Source: QGON01 sp963691905 | GTDB lineage: Bacteria > Pseudomonadota > Gammaproteobacteria > Chromatiales > Chromatiaceae | Length of the DNA: 64,000 bases | Direction: 5' to 3' | Assembly: GCA_963691905.1 (NCBI GenBank) | Contig: OY829892.1 | Location: forward strand, 124,001 to 188,000 | In this document: one piece after another, positions 8,969-16,817 of the stretch | Layout: every line of letters starts with the position of its first letter | Numbering within the stretch: position 1 is the first letter of the stretch | The notes under the pieces: model-generated | The model's input: only the letters and a program-made list of their open reading frames with translations | Databases searched by the model: none | Told to the model about the DNA's origin: nothing | Program-made: the position numbers and the translations under genes

Positions 8969-9164
8969 AAATAGCACTTACTTAAGGCAACAATGTTCGT
9001 ATTGTCAATGACTTGCCAAATACCTAAAAAACAGTAGGTCATGTTAGCGTAGCGTAACACGACAACAATGGCGCATATTGTTGGGTTACGTCCAAAAAGA
9101 CGGCCTAACCCAACCTACCCAAGCAGTTAATTATTAGTGCTTTTTTCCTTAAGTCAGTGCCATT
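8969..9164. mobile_element. MITE-like element, copy 1
   Basis: Ends: AATAGCACTTACTTAAGG on the left and CCTTAAGTCAGTGCCATT on the right, 16 of 18 matching as inverted repeats. The 15-base string ATTCGAGCCTGGCCC flanks it directly on both sides (8954-8968 and 9162-9176, the right copy overlapping the end by three bases). Inside is a REP pair with GTTAGCGTAGCGTAACACGA and CCTAACCCAACCTACC. An inverted relative is at 20170-20321, and the same ends bound the IS4-type element at 10542-11768. Confidence 0.65.
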
Positions 9165-9213
9165 CGAGCCTGGCCCCTTTAATTGTGCCGCCCCCTGAGT
9201 TTTCATCAGTGAT

Positions 9214-10275
9214 TTAGATCTGAAGATTCTTCTCCAGAATCTCATAGGCGTGGCCCACACCCCACTGCTCCAGCGCGCCCCAGGAGCCGTCCTGGTTCAG
9301 GGGCTTTCTGAAGGAGATGCTGTAGGCATAGAATTTTCCCGACTCCGTCTTGTGGGCGATCCATGCGCCGACGTAGTTGAAGGTCTCCTTCACCAAGGTA
9401 TTGCTCACCCAGCGGGCCTCGGTCTTTTTTCGCCAGTCGTACTTGATGCCGATGCGTTCAATCTTGAGATCGCCGTGCTGTTTCTTGTACACGTCGGTTA
9501 GCAATGTCTCGAGGTCGCCGTCACGCTTCAGATCTTTCGGGAAACGATTGGCCTCAAGTTGTTGCTGCAGTTCCTTGGCTGCACTGGCGGAAAGTTGACC
9601 CATCTGGGTCTCTATCTGCCCGTACTTGGCCTCGAGTTGAGTGGACCTTTGCACCAGTTGTTCCATGGTGGCGGTACGTTTCCCCATGCCGACGGGGGGT
9701 TCTGGCAGCAGGGTGGGAATCACTCCCAGGAGGGCCCTGGATGATTTCAACGGGCCAAGTTGCTGGCTGACCATGGGACCCCTCACATTGGCCGGAACCG
9801 ATTTCATGGTGCCCATCATCATCTCGACCTGACTCAGGCTGCTCTCACTCTCCTGCAGATAGTGTGTGGCCTGATCCACCCGCGATTCGTCCCATTTTCC
9901 GATCACGTCATTCAGATGGCCGATCAGAAAGGATGCCTCCCGTCCCGCCTCCCCCTGATTGTGTACCGCCCTCAGGTCCGGGTGTTCCTTGTTGATCTGG
10001 TCCATGAGTCGGGCCACAGGATAGATCTCCTGATTGACGGTATCCACGGAACCGGCCAGTTTTTGTGTGGCTGCAGAGATCTCGTTGGGATCACTGGAAT
10101 CCATCACCCCGTACAGTGATCTTATGTCGACCTTGGCCTTGTGGATGAGAGGCTCCAGAGTCGCCTTGTGCTCGGTCAGTACGGGTATCAATGCCTGGTA
10201 TTGGTCCTGGGCGGATGCGAATGCCAGGTTGGCGGCACTGAGGAGTAGAGGGAAGAGCAGTAGCTTTAGTTTCAT
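9214..10275 (-). CDS. Hypothetical secreted protein
   Basis: A 353-residue protein with a signal peptide (MKLKLLLFPLLLSAANLAFA), a long Gln/Glu-rich helical middle (residues about 30-240) and a compact C-terminal part containing TRP- and Tyr-rich strands (KTEARWVSNTLVKETFNYVGAWIAHKTESGKFYAYSISFRKP). I do not recognise a family. The start at 10275 has GGAAGG 6 bases upstream. No operon partner; the gene stands between a MITE-like element and an IS. Probably periplasmic. Confidence 0.7.
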   Translation of the reverse strand: MKLKLLLFPLLLSAANLAFASAQDQYQALIPVLTEHKATLEPLIHKAKVDIRSLYGVMDSSDPNEISAATQKLAGSVDTVNQEIYPVARLMDQINKEHPDLRAVHNQGEAGREASFLIGHLNDVIGKWDESRVDQATHYLQESESSLSQVEMMMGTMKSVPANVRGPMVSQQLGPLKSSRALLGVIPTLLPEPPVGMGKRTATMEQLVQRSTQLEAKYGQIETQMGQLSASAAKELQQQLEANRFPKDLKRDGDLETLLTDVYKKQHGDLKIERIGIKYDWRKKTEARWVSNTLVKETFNYVGAWIAHKTESGKFYAYSISFRKPLNQDGSWGALEQWGVGHAYEILEKNLQI

Positions 10276-10541
10276 GATTCCTTCCATGTTGTTCTTGTTG
10301 AGTGTTGCGAATGATGATGAACGAAAGTATAGGAAGAATAAAAGCCATCTTACCTAAAGTCCACAGCTACTGAACAACCAGTCACTTCTCTTTTCACCCT
10401 GATCGTTGCGAAATTTTGCTGAATTCTCCCGCACCATCACTTGAATACTTCTCTGTTTTACATCCACTTATAGCTAATTCTTGCTCTCAGACCAACCGAT
10501 GCCCTGCCACACTCCCGGCATGCATAACAGGGGACAGACCA
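10276..10541. other. Intergenic stretch before the IS4-type element
   Basis: Nothing gene-like is seen in these 266 bases. The string GGGGACAGACCA directly before the IS end (10530-10541) resembles the GGGGTCAGA flank found at the MITE-like copy near 20158. Confidence 0.5.
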
Positions 10542-11768
10542 GAATGGCACTTACTTGAGCAATAACAGGCTGAAATAGAAAACAAAAAAGGCTGGTTCTG
10601 GTGAAAAGATGCAAATAGTGATACCTATGCCTTCTTTAACCTACTAACCGGCCCAGAGTTCCTGGATCAAGTGGAAATATTGTTACCCGACCATCGGGAA
10701 AGGCTGTTTCCGCCAACCGAAACACTGTCAATGTTTCTGGCCCAGGCGATGAGTCAGGATCGCTCTTGTCAGAGTGTAGTGGACGATGCGGCAATCAAGC
10801 GCTTGATGGGTGGACTACCCGTCGGTAGTACCCATACAGGCGCTTACTGTCGGGCACGGAAACGGCTGCCATTGGAAATGATCCCCACGCTGACTCGCCA
10901 TACCGGACGCATGATAACTGAACGCGCCCCGAGCACATGGCATTGGCGAGGTCGCCCGGTCAGACTGGTGGATAGCGCCACCGTTACGCTACCCGATACG
11001 CCGGACAATCAGGAGGTCTACCCTCAACCAAGCAGTCAACAGTCCGGACGGGGGTTTCCCCTGTGTCGCCTAGTTGGGATCATCTGCCTGACCAGTGGTG
11101 CGGTACTCAATTCGTCCATGGGGCCTTGCCAAGGCAAAGGAAGCGATGAACAGTCCCAGCTCAGGTCGATGCAGGACACACTTGAATCTGGCGACATCCT
11201 GTTGGGTGATACATTCTACGCCACCTATTTTCTGGTGTCCGCGTTGCAGAAACGGGGTGTGGATGGGGTTTTCGAACAACAGGGATCACGGCGACGTAGT
11301 ACAGATTTTCGTCGTGGCCAGCGGCTGGGACCGCGTGATCATATGATTGAACTGTACAAACCAAAGATCAAGACCACCCTGAGAATGGAGATGTTGAGTT
11401 GTCGAACGCCAGCGATGGCAGAGAAAGAGATCTGGGTCTATCTTCTGACCTACAACCTCATCAGGTTACTGATGCCGCAGGCGGCTTTCTTGGCTGACAT
11501 GTTACCTCGCCAGCTCAGTTTCAAACACACTTTGCAAACCTGGATTGCCTGGAGGCAGAATGGAGCAGGGAGTTATGATGATGATAAACTTGCCGAATTA
11601 TTCATCCTGATGGCGCAGCAGCAAGTGGGAAATCGTCCCGGACGAATCGAGCCACGAGCCGTTAAACGAAGGCCTAAACCCTTTCCGCTACTCACCAAGC
11701 CCAGGCGCATTGCTCATGAAGATGTTCGGAAAAATGGCCACCCCAAAAAGCTTAAGTTAGTGCCATTC
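10542..11768 (+). mobile_element. IS4-family insertion sequence, probably inactive
   Basis: The left end GAATGGCACTTACTTGAG (10542-10559) and right end CTTAAGTTAGTGCCATTC (11751-11768) match 16 of 18 as inverted repeats. The element carries one transposase frame that has an internal deletion. Flanks GGGGACAG on the left and CTGACCCC on the right are complementary-like and are also seen around the MITE-like copies. Confidence 0.7.
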
Positions 11769-11822
11769 GAAACTGACCCCTTTGATTTCCATGTCAAAGT
11801 TCATAAGTCAACTGGCATATAG
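10671..11822 (+). pseudogene. IS4-family transposase with internal in-frame deletion
   Basis: The 383-residue frame shows an IS4-type N-terminal region, the first catalytic Asp in LVDSATVTLPD and the second in LLGDTFYATYF. After DHMIELYKPK the reading jumps to IKTTLRMEMLSCRTP and EIWVYLLTYNLIR. In full-length relatives about 80-90 residues lie between these blocks, including the Y-x2-R-x3-E YREK motif that provides the catalytic Glu; these are missing here, with the frame preserved. Family-like sequence (DTYAFFNLLTGPEFLDQ) continues upstream of the GTG at 10671 with no ATG. The frame also reads past the right inverted repeat. The product should not transpose. Confidence 0.75.
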
Positions 11823-12151
11823 AAAAAAACGAATCGGCCCCGTTCGAAATCCACTTTCAGCTTGGCGCCATGGTGGATGCCATAGTCCACATAACCGGGC
11901 ACCGCGCTATCCTGATGACATTCGCTGGAATGTTGTGGTGATTCAAAATCACGATCCCGGTCATACCAGGATATCAACATATAGTCTGCAAACCGCTTAC
12001 CTGCAAAACTATCAGCAACCTTCATTGCCTCCAGATAGTCTTTCATTGGTCTCTCTGCAATAAATTCAATCACATGGATGTCAGACATATCTGGTGGGCT
12101 TGGCACCGGACAACTCAGTTCCAAGCCGGTTTGTTTCTCTTGCATCGCCAT
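11801..12151 (-). CDS. Conserved hypothetical small protein
   Basis: A 116-residue soluble protein with distinctive blocks IHVIEFIAERPMKDYLEAM, YMLISWYDRDRDFESPQH and VPGYVDYGIHHGAKLKVD, ending in FVFFYMPVDL. The density of charged and aromatic conserved-looking residues argues for a real gene, and I believe the family is widespread in proteobacteria, but I cannot name a function. ATG at 12151 follows GGGAG by 4 bases; a second ATG at 12145 has better spacing. Its 3' end overlaps the end of the IS4-type transposase frame by 22 bases on the other strand. Confidence 0.7.
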   Translation of the reverse strand: MAMQEKQTGLELSCPVPSPPDMSDIHVIEFIAERPMKDYLEAMKVADSFAGKRFADYMLISWYDRDRDFESPQHSSECHQDSAVPGYVDYGIHHGAKLKVDFERGRFVFFYMPVDL

Positions 12152-12318
12152 CAATCTCCCGTCTGAGATACAAATACTTTATCAGTAACCTATACTTCCA
12201 TCTTACTCCCATCATTTTCGGGAAATGACCTATCTTTGACACTTCCCCGGGACTAAGAGCAGATGTTTTCAGGTGTCCACTGATGCACTTCACAGATCAG
12301 CCAGGGCACACGTGAGCG

Positions 12319-13149
12319 GTGAATCCAGTGAACGATCTCAAGTCCATCATAAACGATGCTTTCGAAAAACGCGCCGACATTACGCCGCTTTCCGCCGACA
12401 CACTCGTCAGAGACGCTGTTGATGAAATCATCAATCAACTCGACCATGGCACAATCCGCGTCGCGGAAAAAATCGATGGTGACTGGCGGGTCAATCACTG
12501 GATAAAAAAGGCGGTCCTGCTCTCCTTCCGTTTTTCTAATAACGATTTTGTAAAGGGGGGATTTACCAACTACTACGACAAAGTCTCCTCGAAATACGCC
12601 GATTACAACACCAGGGATTTCCGCAGTGACCATGTGCGCGTGGTCCCTCCCGCCAGTGCACGCCGGGGTGCCTATATCGCACCTTCCTGCATTCTCATGC
12701 CCGCCTACATCAACATCGGCGCCTATATCGATAGCGGCACTATGGTTGACACTTGGTCAACCATCGGCTCCTGTGCCCAGATCGGCCAAAACGTTCATAT
12801 TTCAGGTAATGTTGAGATCGGCGGTATGCTCGACCCCCTGCAGGCGTCGCCGACGATCATCGAGGACAGTTGTTTCATTGGCTCCCACTCCAACATTGTA
12901 GAGGGGATAATCGTTGAAACAGGTTGTGTGATCTCCATGGGAGTCCACATCAGCCAGAGCACGAGAATCTACAACCGCCAAACGAAAGAGATCGTCTATG
13001 GTCGAGTTCCCGCCGGCTCCGTCGTGGTACCGGGCAATCTGCCAGCTGACGATGGCAGCCACAGTCTCTACTGCGCCGTAATCGTCAAACAAGTCGACGA
13101 AAAGACCCGATCCAGGATCAGCATCAATGAACTGTTAAGAGATATCTGA
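12319..13149 (+). CDS. dapD: Tetrahydrodipicolinate N-succinyltransferase DapD
   Basis: DapD adds a succinyl group to tetrahydrodipicolinate, first step of the succinylase branch of diaminopimelate/lysine synthesis. The 276-residue product shows an N-terminal helical domain (DLKSIINDAFEKRADITP), the VRVVPPASARRGAYIAP block and a left-handed beta-helix with hexapeptide repeats (ILMPAYINIGAYIDSGTMVD, AQIGQNVHISGNVEIGG). GTG at 12319 is used; a second GTG at 12328 is equally likely. It leads a lysine-related run with dapL and lysA about 600 bases downstream. Confidence 0.95.
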   Translation: MNPVNDLKSIINDAFEKRADITPLSADTLVRDAVDEIINQLDHGTIRVAEKIDGDWRVNHWIKKAVLLSFRFSNNDFVKGGFTNYYDKVSSKYADYNTRDFRSDHVRVVPPASARRGAYIAPSCILMPAYINIGAYIDSGTMVDTWSTIGSCAQIGQNVHISGNVEIGGMLDPLQASPTIIEDSCFIGSHSNIVEGIIVETGCVISMGVHISQSTRIYNRQTKEIVYGRVPAGSVVVPGNLPADDGSHSLYCAVIVKQVDEKTRSRISINELLRDI

Positions 13150-13218
13150 ACCGGTACGAAAACCTTCGAATTCTGCGTGTATAGTCTGGAATCTCTATCT
13201 CTAAATTTTGCGGAAATG

Positions 13219-13566
13219 ATGACGACGATCTACGGCATTCCCAACTGCGATACCATGAAAAAAGCCCGCAAGTGGCTCGATGATCAGGGTATCGACTACC
13301 ACTTCCATAATTTCAAAAAAGCGGGACTGGACGAAGCACTTCTGTTGCGCTGGACCGAGGCAGTCGGCTGGGAAAAACTGCTCAACAAACGAGGTATGAT
13401 GTGGCGCAAGCTGGATCAGAAGACAAGGGACAATATCGACAAAGGCAGTGCCATTCGCATCATGCTGGAGACACCGTCGATAATAAAACGTCCGGTGCTG
13501 GATGATGGTAAAGGGCTGTACGTGGGATTCAGCGAAGCTGACTACCGGAAGATTTTTGGGAAGTGA
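13219..13566 (+). CDS. ArsC/Spx-family protein (YffB-like)
   Basis: A 115-residue thioredoxin-fold protein of the ArsC/Spx superfamily. The start MTTIYGIPNCDTMKKARKWLD has a single active-site Cys in NCDTMKKA, and IKRPVLDDGKGLYVGFSEADY is the conserved C-terminal block. YffB-type members are of unknown substrate and are often found beside dap genes, as here downstream of dapD. ATG at 13219 is preceded closely by another ATG at 13216. Not a true arsenate reductase by context. Confidence 0.88.
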   Translation: MTTIYGIPNCDTMKKARKWLDDQGIDYHFHNFKKAGLDEALLLRWTEAVGWEKLLNKRGMMWRKLDQKTRDNIDKGSAIRIMLETPSIIKRPVLDDGKGLYVGFSEADYRKIFGK

Positions 13567-13602
13567 TGGGCTGTGAAGCGTAATCATACAGATCCCGGAG
13601 CT

Positions 13603-13633
13603 TGTTGGGTTACGCTACGCTAACCCAACCTAC
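13603..13633. repeat. REP palindrome, class 1
   Basis: Inverted repeat: TGTTGGGTTACGC, then TACGC, then TAACCCAACCTAC. It lies between the ArsC-like gene and dapL. The same unit recurs in and around 9040-9117, 16302-16456, 20213-20302, 21435-21597 and 27569-27722. Confidence 0.85.
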
Positions 13634-13791
13634 GTATCCGCCAAACCTGTCATCTCGTCCGCAGGGGGTGATGACATGAATACTGCTAAACCGGTTTTCA
13701 CCAATACCCCTCCACACATCGGGTTTAGGGGAGTCCACCACCCCCCGATTTCCTGTATAATGGCGCGTTTTCGTTTTTCCGGGATTGCCGC

Positions 13792-15012
13792 ATGATCAAA
13801 ATCAACGAGAACTACAACAAACTCCAGGCCTCGTATCTGTTCTCCGATATCGCCAAACGGGTCACTGCCCACACTGAGGCCAACCCTGATCAGAGCATCA
13901 TCCGCCTCGGCATCGGCGACGTCACCCGCGCCCTGCCGGACGCCTGCATCAAGGCGCTTCATGCCGCAGTGGATGAGATGGCCAGCGACAACTCCTTTCA
14001 CGGTTACGGCCCGGAACAGGGATATGACTTCCTGCGCGAGGCCATCGCCAAAGGTGACTTCCAATCCCGTGGCGCCGATATCGAGGCCGACGAGATATTC
14101 GTCAGCGACGGGGCAAAATGCGACTCCGGCAACTTTCAGGAGATCTTCGCCGCCGACGCCACCGTTGCCATCCCCGACCCAGTCTACCCGGTCTACGTCG
14201 ACACCAATGTCATGGCCGGACGCACCGGCGAGGCGAAAGATGGCCGCTACGAAGGACTGGTCTATCTGGACGCCACCAAAGAGAATGGCTTCATCCCCGA
14301 TCTGCCGAAAACTCCGGTCGATCTCATCTATCTCTGTTTCCCCAACAACCCGACCGGGGCCACCGCCACCAAAGAGCAGCTGAAGGCCTGGGTTGACTAC
14401 GCCCGGGACAACAAGGCGCTGATCCTTTTCGACGCAGCCTACGAGGCCTTCGTGCAGAACGACAGCCTGCCCCGCTCCATTTACGAAATAGAGGGCGCCA
14501 AAGAGGTAGCCATCGAATTCCGCAGCTTCTCCAAAACCGCCGGTTTCACCGGTACACGCTGTGCCTACACCGTGGTCCCCAAAGCCTGCATGGCCTACAC
14601 CGAGTCCGGCGAGAAGGCCTCCGTGCATGCGCTCTGGAATCGCCGCCACACCACAAAGTTCAACAGCGTCTCCTATCCGGTGCAGCGCGCCGCCGAAGCG
14701 GTATTCAGCCCGGAGGGGCAGGCCCAGGTGCAGGAACTGGTCTCCTACTACCTGAAGAACGCCCAATATATCCGCGAACAGATGGAATCGCTGGGTTACG
14801 ACTGCAGCGGCGGCGAGAACTCACCCTATATCTGGATCGATGCCAAAGGCGACTCCTGGGAGCTCTTCGACAAACTGCTGAACAATACCGGCGTGGTCTG
14901 CACCCCCGGCGCCGGGTTCGGCAAATGCGGCGAGGGCTACATCCGCATCAGCGCCTTCAACAGTTTCGAAAACGTCCAGGAAGCGATGTCCCGGATCAAA
15001 GACGCGCTCTAA
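13792..15012 (+). CDS. dapL: LL-diaminopimelate aminotransferase DapL
   Basis: A 406-residue class I/II PLP aminotransferase that makes LL-diaminopimelate directly from tetrahydrodipicolinate and glutamate. It begins KINENYNKLQASYLFSDIAKRV, the usual DapL start, has RLGIGDVTRALP and SFHGYGPEQGYDFLR, the cofactor loop FPNNPTGA and DAAYEAF, and the PLP lysine in RSFSKTAGFTGTRC. C-terminal GFGKCGEGYIRISAF is typical. It is followed 23 bases later by lysA. DapL and DapD are alternative routes to the same pathway, so their co-occurrence is notable. Confidence 0.95.
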   Translation: MIKINENYNKLQASYLFSDIAKRVTAHTEANPDQSIIRLGIGDVTRALPDACIKALHAAVDEMASDNSFHGYGPEQGYDFLREAIAKGDFQSRGADIEADEIFVSDGAKCDSGNFQEIFAADATVAIPDPVYPVYVDTNVMAGRTGEAKDGRYEGLVYLDATKENGFIPDLPKTPVDLIYLCFPNNPTGATATKEQLKAWVDYARDNKALILFDAAYEAFVQNDSLPRSIYEIEGAKEVAIEFRSFSKTAGFTGTRCAYTVVPKACMAYTESGEKASVHALWNRRHTTKFNSVSYPVQRAAEAVFSPEGQAQVQELVSYYLKNAQYIREQMESLGYDCSGGENSPYIWIDAKGDSWELFDKLLNNTGVVCTPGAGFGKCGEGYIRISAFNSFENVQEAMSRIKDAL

Positions 15013-15035
15013 TCCGTCGTCAGCAGGAAACCACG

Positions 15036-16298
15036 ATGCCAATATCCCAAGATTTCATGCACCGGCTCTCCCCTGTTCTGAAGAACATCGTCGAGCACTA
15101 TGGCACCCCTTTTCATCTCTACGATGAGCAGGGCATTCTCGATACCGGAAACACGCTGACCGAGGCGTTTTCCGGCATCGCGGATTTCCGCGAGTACTTC
15201 GCTGTCAAGGCGCTGCCCAACCCCAGAATTATGCAGATCATGCAGTCGATGGGATTCGGTTTCGATTGCAGTTCCATCGCAGAACTGATCCTCAGCCGCG
15301 ATATCGGCGCCTCCGGCGAGGACATCATGTTCACCTCGAACAATACCAGTCCGACGGAGTTCGAAGCGGCGGCAGCCCAAGGCGGCTGTGTGCTCAATCT
15401 CGACGACATCTCGCTGATCGACAAGGTGCCGGTGATGCCTGAGCTGGTCTGTTTTCGTTACAACCCTGGTGAACGCCGCACCGGCAACAGCATCATCGGC
15501 AACCCGGTGGAAGCCAAATACGGCGTCACCCATGATCAGCTGCTGGATGCCTACAAAGCAGCCAAGGGACGCGGCGCCAAACGTTTCGGCCTGCACACCA
15601 TGCTCGCATCCAACGAGCTGAACTACACCTACATGGTCGAGACCGCCCGCACCCTGCTGGAGCGGGTCGAGTGGATCTCCTCGCAACTGGGCATCACCTT
15701 CGATTTCATCAATATCGGTGGTGGCCTGGGCATTCCCTACCGTCCTGAAGACGAAGCCCTCGACATCCAGGCCATGGGCCGGGAGATCACCGCACTCTTT
15801 GATACCTTCAAGTCCCATAACGGTTATGCCCCCAAACTCTATGTTGAGAGCGGCCGTTACATGAGCGGCCCCCACGGGGTTCTGGTCACCCAGGCGATCA
15901 ACCGCAAGGAGATCTACCGCACCTATGTCGGCGTGGACGCCTGCATGTCTGCCCTGATGCGCCCCGGCATGTATGGGGCCTACCACCATATCGACGTATT
16001 GGGTAAAAGCGGCAGCGATGAGACGGTGGATGTGGCGGGTTCACTTTGCGAGAACAATGACAAGTTTGCCGTCCAGCGCAGTCTGCCGAAGATCGAGGAC
16101 GGAGACATCCTCTACATTCACGATACCGGCGCCCACGGCCAGGCAATGGGTTTCAACTACAACGGCAAGGTACGGCCAAAGGAGCTGCTGCTGAAGAGCG
16201 ACGGCAGCGTTGAACTGATCCGCCGAGAAGAGACGCTGGATGACTATTTCGCCACGCTGAATTTCGAGGCCGACCGGTTTATTCCTGCATCCGACTAG
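15036..16298 (+). CDS. lysA: Diaminopimelate decarboxylase LysA
   Basis: A 420-residue fold-III PLP decarboxylase that makes L-lysine from meso-diaminopimelate. Seen: YFAVKALPNPRIMQ with the PLP lysine near residue 55, the FDFINIGGGLGIPY glycine loop, VESGRYMSG, and the dimer-contributed SLCENNDKF and DTGAHGQAMGFNYN. The ATG at 15036 has AGGAAA 6 bases upstream, 23 bases after the dapL stop, so the two form an operon. The long-chain-polyamine decarboxylase relatives share the fold; position beside dapL favours LysA. Confidence 0.92.
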   Translation: MPISQDFMHRLSPVLKNIVEHYGTPFHLYDEQGILDTGNTLTEAFSGIADFREYFAVKALPNPRIMQIMQSMGFGFDCSSIAELILSRDIGASGEDIMFTSNNTSPTEFEAAAAQGGCVLNLDDISLIDKVPVMPELVCFRYNPGERRTGNSIIGNPVEAKYGVTHDQLLDAYKAAKGRGAKRFGLHTMLASNELNYTYMVETARTLLERVEWISSQLGITFDFINIGGGLGIPYRPEDEALDIQAMGREITALFDTFKSHNGYAPKLYVESGRYMSGPHGVLVTQAINRKEIYRTYVGVDACMSALMRPGMYGAYHHIDVLGKSGSDETVDVAGSLCENNDKFAVQRSLPKIEDGDILYIHDTGAHGQAMGFNYNGKVRPKELLLKSDGSVELIRREETLDDYFATLNFEADRFIPASD

Positions 16299-16301
16299 TT
16301 C

Positions 16302-16456
16302 GTAGGTTGGGTTAGATGTGCGTTGCACCAAAACTGAATTTCAGCACTTGGTTTACCGCGCATTGTAACCCAACGTCGTTTTGTCGGGTTACGCCGCGCA
16401 GAATGCATTGCGCCAGATTCAAGTTGCGTACCACTTTGCGGCTAACCCGACCTGCG
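16302..16456. repeat. Composite of REP palindromes (BIME-like)
   Basis: Contains GTAGGTTGGGTTAG, GTAACCCAACGTCG, TTGTCGGGTTACGC and GCTAACCCGACCTGCG, that is two REP pairs of slightly different sequence in tandem, directly after lysA and between convergent genes. Confidence 0.8.
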
Positions 16457-16470
16457 TCTACAAATTACGG

Positions 16471-16770
16471 CTAGGCGTATTCGTCGATCCCCAGCAGGGC
16501 GCTCACATAGGCCCGCTCATCACTCTCTGCTGTGGATGCATAGGCGCTGATCGCCCGAGAGGAATGGGGCTCCAGATCGACCTGATAGGGGTTTTCTCTG
16601 GTTCTGGTCCTGAGTATCAAAGCCTCCGCCTCGATGACGGAAGGTACTTGGCGCGGCAGGGCCGTTTGCTGCGACTGAAGCATTTCCTCCACCCCATGAG
16701 GCACCAACGCCGACTCTCGCGTGAGTAAGCGCCGTTCAAGGGGAAGAGTGAGTGAACCTGAAATCTTCAC
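16471..16770 (-). CDS. Small hypothetical protein
   Basis: A 99-residue frame with no recognised domain. The N-terminal half is Leu/Arg-rich (LTLPLERRLLTRESALVPHG) and the end is acidic, finishing LLGIDEYA. The start is a GTG at 16770 with only a weak ribosome site. Amino-acid composition is that of a folded protein and the frame ends just before a REP cluster, both favouring a real gene, but I cannot support a function. Confidence 0.5.
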   Translation of the reverse strand: MKISGSLTLPLERRLLTRESALVPHGVEEMLQSQQTALPRQVPSVIEAEALILRTRTRENPYQVDLEPHSSRAISAYASTAESDERAYVSALLGIDEYA

Positions 16771-16817
16771 TTGATTCGTCTTGGCCTATGTCCGAATGCA
16801 GATTATAGCCTACCGGA

